Shown here: positions 9,730 to 19,510 of the stretch, in pieces
Layout: the number at the start of each line of letters is the position of its first letter
How positions within the stretch are numbered: position 1 is the first letter of the stretch
Source of the DNA: an uncultured Gammaproteobacteria bacterium
GTDB lineage: Bacteria; Pseudomonadota; Gammaproteobacteria; Pseudomonadales; Azotimanducaceae_A
Reading direction: 5' to 3'
Length of the DNA: 21,505 nucleotides
Assembly: GCA_913041025.1 (NCBI GenBank)
Contig: CAJWGQ010000021.1
Location: forward strand, 1-21,505
Translations under genes and position numbers: made by a program
Notes under the pieces: generated by a model
Told to the model about the DNA's origin: nothing
The model's database searches: none
The model's input: the letters and a program-made list of their open reading frames with translations, nothing else

Positions 9730-10479
9730 TTATCCTTGAAGCAAAGCGACAGTTGCGAGTCGACCATCAAACTCCTTCATATCGCTTCTTTGAAAACGCC
9801 TAGCCGAGAAAAATCTCGAATCTGAGTATGAACACAAACCCGAAGAGAAGAGCTTACCGACCCCGGCTTGGTTTAGTTGACTCTCCGCCACTGAGACCAA
9901 ATTCAACAAACGCTTACCTGCACCAGAATCAGACGAACTTCTTAAAACATTTTCCGAATGTCTCTCATCGAAAAGAGACCATACTTCACGGCCAACCTCA
10001 TAATTTCTTTTTGAAATTGATGGCCCAATCCAGGCGACTAACTCTGACGAATAAGACGGATAACACGAGATCAACTCGCCTATTACACCTGACGCAAGCC
10101 CCTTCCATCCTGCGTGAGCGATTCCGAGCCAATCTTGTTTTTCAGAAGCAATCACAATAGGTAAGCAATCGGCGGTTAGTACAGCTAATCCAATACCTTG
10201 CTCTCTGGTCCAGCAGGCGTCAGTGTCAGGTAATTCAGCTTTATCTGAGGCACCTACCTCAACAACCCGATTGCCATGTACTTGCTTCATCCAGACTATA
10301 TGTGATGCTCCTATTAAATTTTGTAATCTATTTCGATTGGTGATTACAGTCTCTTTGTCCCCGGCTCTTTCATTGTTTAAACAATAGTTACTGTCTATTG
10401 AGCTTTTGGACGAATCAATAATGGTCGAACCGCAGAAAACCTGGGCTTCTAACTCCCAACCTGCCTCAATCAACTCCAT
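9730..10479 (-). CDS. pgeF: PgeF/YfiH-family multicopper-like 'polyphenol oxidase', purine nucleoside phosphorylase-type fold
   Basis: Member of the YfiH/LACC1 family. Members have been described as purine nucleoside phosphorylase/adenosine deaminase-type enzymes and, in E. coli, as correcting misincorporation in peptidoglycan precursors. The 249 residues show the family metal site: His in MKQVHGNRVVEV, Cys in LTADCLPIVIA and His in GIAHAGWKGLASGV. EVWIGPSIS-like (VAWIGPSISKRNYEVG) and FFSARR-like C-terminal blocks are present. The ATG at 10479 overlaps the rluD stop by 10 bases, and rluD-pgeF is a conserved pair in gammaproteobacteria. Which of the reported activities matters in this organism cannot be read from the sequence. 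Confidence 0.93.
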   Translation of the reverse strand: MELIEAGWELEAQVFCGSTIIDSSKSSIDSNYCLNNERAGDKETVITNRNRLQNLIGASHIVWMKQVHGNRVVEVGASDKAELPDTDACWTREQGIGLAVLTADCLPIVIASEKQDWLGIAHAGWKGLASGVIGELISCYPSYSSELVAWIGPSISKRNYEVGREVWSLFDERHSENVLRSSSDSGAGKRLLNLVSVAESQLNQAGVGKLFSSGLCSYSDSRFFSARRFQRSDMKEFDGRLATVALLQG

Positions 10480-11429
10480 ATCTCTTGTTTTCCCCCCAAG
10501 GCTTCTACAAGGTTAAGGAAATCCCCAGGCCACTGGGCTGAAAATCGTTGGGGCTCGCCAGTTATTGGATGTTCGAAACCTAGATACGCGGAATGTAGAG
10601 CCTGTCGCTTGAATTCTCGAACAATACTTGATCTTTCTTGGTCTATACCCTTTGGCAAAAGCCTCCTGGCACCATACTTCGCATCTCCCACTAGAGGATG
10701 TCCCAAACTACTTAAATGAACTCTAATCTGGTGCGTACGACCAGTCTTAAGCTCGGCCTGAACCAAGCTATGCACACTATAACGCTGCATCACTCTGATC
10801 TCAGTGAAAGCTTCCTTCCCAGACATGGAAACCACTTGCTTGGTTCTATTTTTCGGATCTCTACCAATAGGTCTATCAATATCGAATCCGCTCACAAGCT
10901 TTCCTTCGCAGACTGCATGATACCTTCGCTGCAAAGCCTTTATTGAAATCATCTCGGTCAACTTTTTATATGCCGTATTACTACAAGCGACAACTAGCAA
11001 ACCGCTGGTATCTTTATCCAGTCGATGAACAATACCTGCTCGTGGCAAACTCTCTAAGACGGGACGGTAAGCTAATAGACCGTTGAGCAACGTACCCTGA
11101 CCGTTGCCTGCTCCAGGATGCATCACCAACCCAGAGGGTTTATTTAGAACTAAAAGGTCGTCATCCTCATAAACCACATCAAGATCCAGATTTTCCGGTT
11201 TATGCCATTCTTCTTTTTTGACAATTTCTGCATCAAGAACCAAAACATCACCTTCGAAAAGCTTGTCTTTGCCTTTTTTCAGCTCTCCATTGATGGACAA
11301 TTCACCTATTTTTATCCAGTGGGCTAATTCACTTCTTGAAAAATCGGAAAACAGACTCGCCGCCACCTTATCTGCCCTCAAAGCATCTAACTCAGCTGGG
11401 ACCACCCTTTCTTGAAATATTCGTTTCAT
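10470..11429 (-). CDS. rluD: 23S rRNA pseudouridine synthase RluD
   Basis: Isomerises uridines 1911/1915/1917 in helix 69 of 23S rRNA. The 319 residues comprise an N-terminal S4 RNA-binding domain (DFSRSELAHWIKIGELSINGE, from about residue 29) and the RluA-type catalytic domain with HRLDKDTSGL (Asp138 catalytic) and LKTGRTHQIRVHL. The in-frame ATG at 11471 would add 14 residues. I prefer 11429 because the distance to the S4 domain then matches E. coli RluD and it leaves 68 bases for a promoter facing bamD. A possible minus-strand pair (AAGACA, 17 bases, TACTAA) lies between the two ATGs. Overlaps pgeF by 10 bases. Confidence 0.92.
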   Translation of the reverse strand: MKRIFQERVVPAELDALRADKVAASLFSDFSRSELAHWIKIGELSINGELKKGKDKLFEGDVLVLDAEIVKKEEWHKPENLDLDVVYEDDDLLVLNKPSGLVMHPGAGNGQGTLLNGLLAYRPVLESLPRAGIVHRLDKDTSGLLVVACSNTAYKKLTEMISIKALQRRYHAVCEGKLVSGFDIDRPIGRDPKNRTKQVVSMSGKEAFTEIRVMQRYSVHSLVQAELKTGRTHQIRVHLSSLGHPLVGDAKYGARRLLPKGIDQERSSIVREFKRQALHSAYLGFEHPITGEPQRFSAQWPGDFLNLVEALGGKQEIWS

Positions 11430-11497
11430 TGCGCTTGCAACCCGACAAGAATTAGTAAGAATACACGACATCTCTGTCTTATTGAGCAGGACATCAA

Positions 11498-12436
11498 TTG
11501 GAAAACAACTTTTATTTGTTTAACTTCAAACAAACTAAAATAATGCTATCGTCTGTCATGTTGGTAGTCTGTGCCCTCTTCGCAGGATGCAGTTGGAATA
11601 GTAACGACAACGAAAACAAAGAAGATGGATTTCCGGAAGAAATCGAGACATCGGAGCAAAAACTATACAAACGTGCTCAAGGGTCTCTTCGTTCATCAAA
11701 TTTCCGCAGCGCCATTGAACAACTGGAACAACTCGAGTCACGATTTCCATTCGGAAGATATGCTGAACAAGCTCAATTAGAGCTAATCTATGCAAAGTAT
11801 ATGACTTCAAGACTGGACGAGGCTAATGCTAGCGCTGATCGATTCATACGATTGCACCCTCAACATCCCAACATCGATTATGCCTATTACCTGAAAGGAC
11901 TCTCTTCCTTTCACAAGACCAGAAGTATATTTGACCGGTTTTTTCAATCACAGGCTTTCAAAAAAGACATGCAGCCTGTACAGGCTGCCTACACAGATTT
12001 TGCGACGTTACTTAGCCTTTTTCCAGACAGCCAATACGCTCCTGACGTAAAGCAGAGAATGATACACCTTCGGAATATACTAGCCGACTACGAACTTGTA
12101 GTGGCCGACTACTACATGAGAAGAGGAGCTTATGTCGCCGCGGCAAATAGGGCTCGCTACGTTTTGGAAACCTATCCTAATACCTTGGCAACGCCAGATG
12201 CTATTATCCTATTAGTCGAATGCAACTGGAGATTGGGGCTAGAGACAGAAACCGATAACCTTCTTCGAGTACTCGCGTTGAACTATCCAGACCACGAAAA
12301 TTTTGACGAGAACGGCAACCTCATTCTAGAAAATGAGGTAAAGAACAGAAATCGTTCTTGGACAAATATCATTACTCTGGGCCTTTTGGATCGACCCGAA
12401 ATTCCTCCGCCCATAAATATTAAGCGATCCAGCTAA
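11498..12436 (+). CDS. bamD: Outer membrane protein assembly factor BamD (lipoprotein)
   Basis: Essential lipoprotein of the BAM complex that inserts beta-barrel proteins in the outer membrane. The lipobox LFAGC places the lipidated Cys at residue 31, followed by TPR-like repeats (SNFRSAIEQLEQLESRFPFG, ASADRFIRLHPQHPNIDYAYYLKGL, VVADYYMRRGAYVAAANRA). With 312 residues it is longer than E. coli BamD (245). A C-terminal tail of about 45 residues (ENGNLILENE... SWTNIITLGLLDRP) resembles the extended form I recall from pseudomonads. The TTG at 11498 has AGGA six bases upstream. A TTG seven codons in, or the ATG at 11543, would shorten the signal peptide; the latter would remove its lysines. Divergent from rluD. 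Confidence 0.94.
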   Translation: MENNFYLFNFKQTKIMLSSVMLVVCALFAGCSWNSNDNENKEDGFPEEIETSEQKLYKRAQGSLRSSNFRSAIEQLEQLESRFPFGRYAEQAQLELIYAKYMTSRLDEANASADRFIRLHPQHPNIDYAYYLKGLSSFHKTRSIFDRFFQSQAFKKDMQPVQAAYTDFATLLSLFPDSQYAPDVKQRMIHLRNILADYELVVADYYMRRGAYVAAANRARYVLETYPNTLATPDAIILLVECNWRLGLETETDNLLRVLALNYPDHENFDENGNLILENEVKNRNRSWTNIITLGLLDRPEIPPPINIKRSS

Positions 12437-12460
12437 CAGCAACTCTATACGCAACTTAGG

Positions 12461-12925
12461 TTAAGGGTTGCTCACAGCGAGTATTGAAAAGTCAAACAAT
12501 ATATCCCGACCAGAAAGCGGATGATTAAAATCCACCTCAACATTGTCCTCCAAGACTCTGACAATAACTCCCGGTAATTCTCCGCCTGGACCATCAAAGG
12601 ATACGATTAGGCCTTCTTCTAGGCTCGCCCCAAGCTCTTCTCCCTCGAACTGGTCTCTTTTCATTAACCTAAGGTTGTCTTTATTTCGCTCTCCGAATGC
12701 GTCAGCTGCAGGAATCAGAACTTGATCAGAATCTCCCTTCTTAAGACCTATTAAAACCTCCTCGAACCCAGGTAGTAAATTTCCATCCCCAATAATCAGA
12801 GTCGCCGGGTTCCCTCTCCTTGTCGAATCAATTTCTTCACCACTTTCAATTATCAAGGAAAAGTGGAGTTTCACTTTAGAACCTTTGCGAATGACGACTC
12901 CATCAGAACTAGCAATCAGTGTCAT
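12461..12925 (-). CDS. fkpB: FKBP-type peptidyl-prolyl isomerase FkpB (SlpA)
   Basis: Cytoplasmic prolyl isomerase/chaperone of the SlyD-SlpA group. The 154 residues contain VKLHFSLIIESGEEIDSTR, the inserted-flap region and DFNHPLSGRDILFDFSIL, which is nearly diagnostic. There is no metal-binding His-rich tail as in SlyD. The ATG overlaps the lspA stop by one base (TAATG), the usual lspA-fkpB coupling. In most gammaproteobacteria ispH follows; here the gene meets convergent bamD after 24 bases. Confidence 0.94.
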   Translation of the reverse strand: MTLIASSDGVVIRKGSKVKLHFSLIIESGEEIDSTRRGNPATLIIGDGNLLPGFEEVLIGLKKGDSDQVLIPAADAFGERNKDNLRLMKRDQFEGEELGASLEEGLIVSFDGPGGELPGVIVRVLEDNVEVDFNHPLSGRDILFDFSILAVSNP

Positions 12926-13416
12926 TACTCGATTCCCCTAGAATCAATGCGCTTCTCCTGAATCATTTCTCTAACTAGGATAATAACCCACATAACCGCC
13001 CCCAAGGTCAATGCTGAATCGGCCAAATTAAAGGCTGGGAAATAATATTGGTCATAGTGGACCAGTATGAAATCCACAACATATCCGTTAACTAAACGAT
13101 CAATCGTGTTACCTAATGCACCGCCAATGATCAGTGTATAAACCAAGTGCAGGGTAGAGAATCTCTCTTTTAAATTTCTTAACTCATTAACCAAGAAAGC
13201 TACAAAAAAAACCGCCAAGACCACAAAAAACCATCGTTGCCATCCACCGGCATTCGCGAGAAAGGAAAAAGCTGCACCCTCATTGTGCCATCTTACCCAC
13301 GAAAAATAGGGAAATACTGGGATTCGATCTCCTAACGACATAGCGTCTACGGCAATACTTTTTGTCCACTGATCCAAGAAAACGACCAAAAATGATATTG
13401 AAAACCATCTAAGCAT
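12925..13416 (-). CDS. lspA: Lipoprotein signal peptidase (signal peptidase II)
   Basis: Inner-membrane aspartyl protease that removes signal peptides from prolipoproteins after diacylglyceryl transfer. BamD and other lipoproteins here would be substrates. The 163 residues match E. coli (164), with four transmembrane helices. Catalytic Asp115 lies in NGYVVDF and Asp133 in FNLADSA; GGALGNTIDR and NEGAAFSFLANAGGWQRW are also typical. ATG at 13416 overlaps the ribF stop by eight bases. A TTG at 13458 would add 14 residues lacking family counterparts. It follows ribF directly, without the ileS usually found between them. Confidence 0.95.
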   Translation of the reverse strand: MLRWFSISFLVVFLDQWTKSIAVDAMSLGDRIPVFPYFSWVRWHNEGAAFSFLANAGGWQRWFFVVLAVFFVAFLVNELRNLKERFSTLHLVYTLIIGGALGNTIDRLVNGYVVDFILVHYDQYYFPAFNLADSALTLGAVMWVIILVREMIQEKRIDSRGIE

Positions 13417-14341
13417 TGGCTCGGAACCAATCTTGGCTATGGGCGATGTCCTTTTCAATCTGAGCTTTCAGCACTTCAATTGAGGCGAACTGTTGTTCCT
13501 CTCGTATCTTCTGATGAAAAGTTACCGAGATGAGATGACCATATATATCCCCAGAGAAATCAAACAAATGAACCTCTAGTAAAGGCTCTTTGCCTCCTAC
13601 TGTAGGCCGAATACCTATATTGGCAATTCCATTCCTTGGGCCTACGTCTAAACCATCGACGGAGACACTATAAACCCCTTCTAACGCTGATCGATATCTT
13701 TGCAAACGGATATTTGCGGTGGGGACGCCTAACTGCCTTCCCAACTGACGCCCGTAAACCACTCTCCCCATAATCGAATAGGGCCTACCCATAAGAGCTT
13801 TGGCTAATTCGAAATCGCCATTCGCCAGAGATTCCCTGACCCTGCTGCTACTAATACGTTGTCCCTCAAACTCCAAGGTCTGCGCACGCTCCACTTCAAA
13901 GCCTTTCTCTAATCCAGACTTTTCTAATAATTCGAAATCGCCCTCACGACCCTTACCAAATCTAAAATCATCACCAACTAACAAATATTTCGTATTTAAT
14001 GCTCTAGAAAGAAAGTCCTCCGTGAACCAATTAGCAGGGACACTTTGTGTTTTCTCGTTAAACGGCAGGCATATCAATTGATCAAGCTCTGTCTGCGCCA
14101 GAATGGTCACCTTTTCTCTGAAGCGACTCAGGCGCGCCGGGACTTTCGTCCCCGCAAAAAATTCTCTAGGCTGCGGCTCGAAAGTTACGAGGACGGATGG
14201 CGCCTTGAATTCTCTGGATTTAAGAAAGAGGCGATCAAGCAGCATCTTATGACCAAGATGAACTCCATCGAAGTTACCGATGGTTACCACACAGCCTTTG
14301 CCGTTGGGTTTTAAATTATGAAATCCTCGCACTATTTCCAT
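13409..14341 (-). CDS. ribF: Bifunctional riboflavin kinase / FAD synthetase
   Basis: Phosphorylates riboflavin to FMN and adenylates FMN to FAD. The 310 residues match the family. The N-terminal FMN adenylyltransferase domain has TIGNFDGVHLGHKMLL, LLVGDDFRFGKGREGD and the ISSSRVR motif. The C-terminal flavokinase domain begins near residue 180 with GRVVYGRQLGRQLGVPTANI (PTAN binds Mg-ATP) and EGVYSV. No clear Shine-Dalgarno is visible before the ATG. Sixty bases separate it from murJ; the region has -10-like TATAAC and GATAAT but no good -35. Confidence 0.96.
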   Translation of the reverse strand: MEIVRGFHNLKPNGKGCVVTIGNFDGVHLGHKMLLDRLFLKSREFKAPSVLVTFEPQPREFFAGTKVPARLSRFREKVTILAQTELDQLICLPFNEKTQSVPANWFTEDFLSRALNTKYLLVGDDFRFGKGREGDFELLEKSGLEKGFEVERAQTLEFEGQRISSSRVRESLANGDFELAKALMGRPYSIMGRVVYGRQLGRQLGVPTANIRLQRYRSALEGVYSVSVDGLDVGPRNGIANIGIRPTVGGKEPLLEVHLFDFSGDIYGHLISVTFHQKIREEQQFASIEVLKAQIEKDIAHSQDWFRANA

Positions 14342-14401
14342 GTTTATTATCAGACAGTTTAAGATTATCGAGTGTTATAAGTTAAAAATGCTTCTAACTC
14401 A

Positions 14402-15997
14402 TTAAACACTAGGCCTTAAATCTCGAGCTCTAAAACCGAGACCCAGCAATGCAATGAGATATAAGCCCAACACAGCCAATATAGCAATTAGCAATTTGGC
14501 CAATCGATCAAGCGGATCTTGCGCAAGCCAAATCAAGTCATCCGGACTCCAAGTGCCTAATCCCAGCGCCATCAAGAGACATAACAGATACACCTTAACT
14601 AGTTGAGGCGTCATAACTTTGATTGCTGCTATTTTATGCCGTCTGAAACCAAAATATAATAAAAAGACATTTGTCCAAGCAGATAAAGCGGTTGCTAAAG
14701 CCAAGCCTAAATGCCCCAGCGCCCTAAAAGTAGCCAAACTAACCAAGAGATTGACCGCTACCGCTGATGCCGCATAACGAAAAGGTTGTTTAGTATTTTT
14801 CTTTGCAAAAAAACCACTCGACAACACCCTCACCAAAACAAATCCAGGCAGCGCAATAGCAAACATCTCGAGAGCAAGGCCAGCCATTCTGACGTCGTAA
14901 TCTGTCATGGCACCGCCCTCAAAACTCATAAATAGTACAGAAACCAAGGGAACGGCTAGAATATAAAGGCCTATCCCGGCCGGCAATCCCAAGCCTAGAC
15001 CCATCAAAATACCCCAGTTCATTAAGCCATTGAAACTGTCTTCTGAACCACTTGAAGATTGTCTAGACAAATGAGGCAACATAACGGTACTCAATGCAAT
15101 AGCCACCATGCCGACTGGTAACTCAAGCAAACGATCGGCGTAGTACAGCCAAGATATGCTGCCTTCCACCAAGTTAGACGCTATTACAGTATTAACTAGC
15201 GCATTTATCTGTCCTACCGAAGAAGCAAATATAGCGGGCACGATTAAAATACCCATTTCTTTAACACCTGAGTGCCTATAGTCGAGCTTTGGCTTAACAA
15301 GAAGACCCAAGAAACCTAGTGACGGAATCTGAAAAGCTAGCTGCGCAAGTCCGGCAAGCAAGACGGCCCACGCCAACACAACCACTGCCAGACCGTCAAA
15401 AACCTCCCAAATCCAAAGGAGCGATGCAATTATCAAACACAAATTAAGCAACACAGGTGTAATAGCAGGCACAGCAAAACGATCATGCGCATTGAGAACA
15501 CCCCCCGCGTATGCTGTCAAAGAAATGAATCCGATGTAGGGGAACATAATACGAACTAAATCGCTTGTTTGAGCAAGTTTGCCGGGGTCTGACAAAAACC
15601 CAGGCGCAAACAACATTACCAGGAAGTCAGATCCAATAAATCCGAGAAAAACAAAAATAATTAACAAAGCACCAAACAATCCCGAAACGGATGACAAAAA
15701 TATCCTGAGCTCCTCGCGTCCTTTAGCTTTGAACTCAACCATGACCGGAATAAACGCCTGATTAAAAGCGCCTTCCGCGAATAGTCTCCTGAAAAAATTA
15801 GGTATCCTAAACGCAACAAAAAATACATCTGCCATAGCAGAAGCACCGAAAACATATGACAGTGCTATATCTCTAATTAAACCGGAAACTCTTGAAAAAA
15901 ATGTCATGAAGGACACGATAAAACCCTGGCGCGCCACCTTCTGACTGGAACCTTCCTCCTCTATGTCTGCTAGTTTTTCTCTATTCTCGGTTGACAT
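14402..15997 (-). CDS. murJ: Lipid II flippase MurJ (MviN)
   Basis: Flips the peptidoglycan precursor lipid II across the inner membrane. The 531 residues carry about 14 hydrophobic helices. The N-terminal MurJ signature is clear: FFSRVSGLIRDIALSYVFG and MADVFFVAFRIPN followed by FFRRLFAEGAFNQAFIPV. The mid-protein SWLYYADRLLELPVG is also characteristic, and the essential-type charged residues (Arg of FSRVSGLIRD, Asp of MADVFF, FRR, Asp-Arg of YYADRL) are present. The ATG coincides with the -35 box of the divergent rpsT promoter, and no strong Shine-Dalgarno is seen. It leads a murJ-ribF-lspA-fkpB run. Confidence 0.96.
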   Translation of the reverse strand: MSTENREKLADIEEEGSSQKVARQGFIVSFMTFFSRVSGLIRDIALSYVFGASAMADVFFVAFRIPNFFRRLFAEGAFNQAFIPVMVEFKAKGREELRIFLSSVSGLFGALLIIFVFLGFIGSDFLVMLFAPGFLSDPGKLAQTSDLVRIMFPYIGFISLTAYAGGVLNAHDRFAVPAITPVLLNLCLIIASLLWIWEVFDGLAVVVLAWAVLLAGLAQLAFQIPSLGFLGLLVKPKLDYRHSGVKEMGILIVPAIFASSVGQINALVNTVIASNLVEGSISWLYYADRLLELPVGMVAIALSTVMLPHLSRQSSSGSEDSFNGLMNWGILMGLGLGLPAGIGLYILAVPLVSVLFMSFEGGAMTDYDVRMAGLALEMFAIALPGFVLVRVLSSGFFAKKNTKQPFRYAASAVAVNLLVSLATFRALGHLGLALATALSAWTNVFLLYFGFRRHKIAAIKVMTPQLVKVYLLCLLMALGLGTWSPDDLIWLAQDPLDRLAKLLIAILAVLGLYLIALLGLGFRARDLRPSV

Positions 15998-16019
15998 CTA
16001 ACAGTTACGGCGGCATATT
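15991..16019 (+). promoter_or_regulatory. Promoter of rpsT
   Basis: A perfect -35 box TTGACA (15991-15996) is followed after 17 bases by CATATT (16014-16019), a 4/6 match to the -10 consensus. Transcription would start near 16026, giving a leader of about 33 bases with AGGAG before the rpsT start. The -35 box covers the start codon of divergent murJ (15995-15997). Confidence 0.6.
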
Positions 16020-16058
16020 TGCCGGCCTCAAGTTAATACCTCTCAAAAGGAGTAAAAT

Positions 16059-16325
16059 TTGGCCAACAGTGCCCAAGCCAGAAAAAGAGCGCGACAAGGG
16101 GAAACTCGCAGAATCCGTAACGCCAGTCAGAGATCTATGGCTAGGACATACATAAAACGTGTGAACGCGGCGATAGAATCGAATAACGCAGAAGAAGCTT
16201 CTGAGGCTTTTTTGAAGGCGGTGCCAGTCATCGATAAGATGATTACAAAGGGAATACTCCACAAAAATCAAGCTGCTAGATACAAATCGCGATTAAACAA
16301 GAAAATCAAAGCGCTCGCCTCCTAA
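16059..16325 (+). CDS. rpsT: 30S ribosomal protein S20
   Basis: Primary-binding protein of the small subunit body. The 88 residues match the family (86-88), with ANSAQARKRARQGETRRIRN, RSMARTYIKRV and LHKNQAARYKSRLNKKI. The start is a TTG at 16059 with AGGAG six bases upstream. E. coli rpsT is also known to start with UUG, a feature tied to its autogenous control, so the same weak-start logic may hold here. Divergent from murJ and convergent with proB, whose stop is 23 bases downstream. Confidence 0.97.
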   Translation: MANSAQARKRARQGETRRIRNASQRSMARTYIKRVNAAIESNNAEEASEAFLKAVPVIDKMITKGILHKNQAARYKSRLNKKIKALAS

Positions 16326-16348
16326 TCGGTTAGTCATCCAGCCACATC

Positions 16349-18665
<2,317 letters not shown>

Positions 18666-18677
18666 TCAATCTCTAAT

Positions 18678-18705
18678 ACAAAAAAACCCCGCCTTGGCGA
18701 GGTCT
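18678..18705 (-). terminator. Rho-independent terminator after rplU-rpmA
   Basis: On the minus strand, ACCTCGCC and GGCGGGGT pair over eight positions (one G-T pair) around a tight AA turn, followed by seven T residues. It lies 22 bases past the rpmA stop. The other strand also has a short T run (CTTTTT), so it could work partly in both directions, although no plus-strand gene ends here. It is the best terminator in the window. Confidence 0.82.
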
Positions 18706-18727
18706 TTTTACCAAGAAACCGGACACT

Positions 18728-18991
18728 TTACTGCGCTTGTGCTACTACACTAATCGTTTTTCGTTTAAGAGCACCCTTTACAGAAAACTCGACCACGCCA
18801 TCTGAGGTCGCGAACAAAGTATGATCTTTACCACAACCGACATTATCTCCAGGATGAAACTGAGTGCCCCTTTGTCGAATGAGAATATTTCCAGCTCGGA
18901 CAACTTGCCCACCATACTTCTTAACACCAAGTCGTTTCGACTCAGAATCCCTTCCGTTCCTAGTGCTACCACCAGCCTTTTTATGCGCCAT
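18728..18991 (-). CDS. rpmA: 50S ribosomal protein L27
   Basis: Ribosomal protein whose N-terminal tail reaches the peptidyl transferase centre. The 87 residues begin [20 protein letters not shown], the canonical L27 start without the cleavable extension of Firmicutes, followed by LGVKKYGGQ and [21 protein letters not shown] strong Shine-Dalgarno GGAAGGAG lies eight bases before the ATG. It follows rplU by 23 bases in the conserved rplU-rpmA operon. Confidence 0.98.
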   Translation of the reverse strand: MAHKKAGGSTRNGRDSESKRLGVKKYGGQVVRAGNILIRQRGTQFHPGDNVGCGKDHTLFATSDGVVEFSVKGALKRKTISVVAQAQ

Positions 18992-19014
18992 TCTATTTAC
19001 TCCTTCCTAGGACT

Positions 19015-19326
19015 TTACGCCTGAATACTAGTAATTTTTACCTCGGTGAACCATTGTCTATGGCCTTGGCGTCTCATGTGATCCTTTCTTCTTCGAAACT
19101 TAAGTATCCGGATTTTCTTTCCTCGTTCCGATTTCAAAACTTCTGCTTTTACTGTGCTACCGTCTAAAAATGGGGTCCCGACGTCAACTTCTTCTCCATT
19201 GGCTACCATCAGCACCTTATCAAATACGATTTCATTGCCTGGTTCCGATTCAAGAAGCTCGAGACGCAACACGTCACCTTCGGTAACACGGTGTTGTTTA
19301 CCCCCGCTTTGGAAAACTGCAAACAT
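19015..19326 (-). CDS. rplU: 50S ribosomal protein L21
   Basis: Large-subunit protein binding 23S rRNA. The product has exactly 103 residues as in E. coli, starting [18 protein letters not shown] and containing [20 protein letters not shown] and QWFTEVKIT. Although the frame is open to 19404, the ATG at 19326 matches the family and has AGGAG eight bases upstream. First gene of rplU-rpmA; divergent from ispB. Confidence 0.98.
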   Translation of the reverse strand: MFAVFQSGGKQHRVTEGDVLRLELLESEPGNEIVFDKVLMVANGEEVDVGTPFLDGSTVKAEVLKSERGKKIRILKFRRRKDHMRRQGHRQWFTEVKITSIQA

Positions 19327-19413
19327 ATCCCTACTCCTAACCTCAATCAGACTGTATCCTTGCCCTTTGCAATATTTGCGAAAATAACGCAACAAGAATT
19401 TCAAAGGCGCGTA

Positions 19414-19442
19414 ATTTTAGGTGTAAAGTTTTCCGATTACAA
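19414..19442 (-). promoter_or_regulatory. Promoter of the rplU-rpmA operon
   Basis: On the minus strand, TTGTAA (19437-19442) and TAAAAT (19414-19419, 5/6 to consensus) are separated by exactly 17 bases. The predicted transcription start is near 19407, leaving about an 80-base leader before rplU. That leader contains small overlapping inverted repeats (19366-19392). Confidence 0.55.
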
Positions 19443-19510
19443 CGCAAAATAAGGTCAGATACGTCTCAAAGCCTATCTATAGCAAACAATTTTGGAATTA
19501 ATGGCCCTAC

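Noticed and set aside
9828..10160. 110-codon plus-strand frame
   Set aside because: Antisense to the conserved pgeF gene, with no ribosome-binding site or recognisable motif.
11556..11810. 84-codon minus-strand frame and a 69-codon plus-strand frame
   Set aside because: Both lie in other frames of bamD, which has a lipobox and TPR-like repeats in its own frame.
12438..12472. AGCAAC...GTTGCT inverted repeat between bamD and fkpB
   Set aside because: Only six pairs around a loop of more than 20 bases, and no T tract; too weak to call a terminator.
14342..14401. TATAAC and GATAAT in the gap before ribF as promoter
   Set aside because: Neither has a recognisable -35 box at the right distance, and ribF may be read from murJ.
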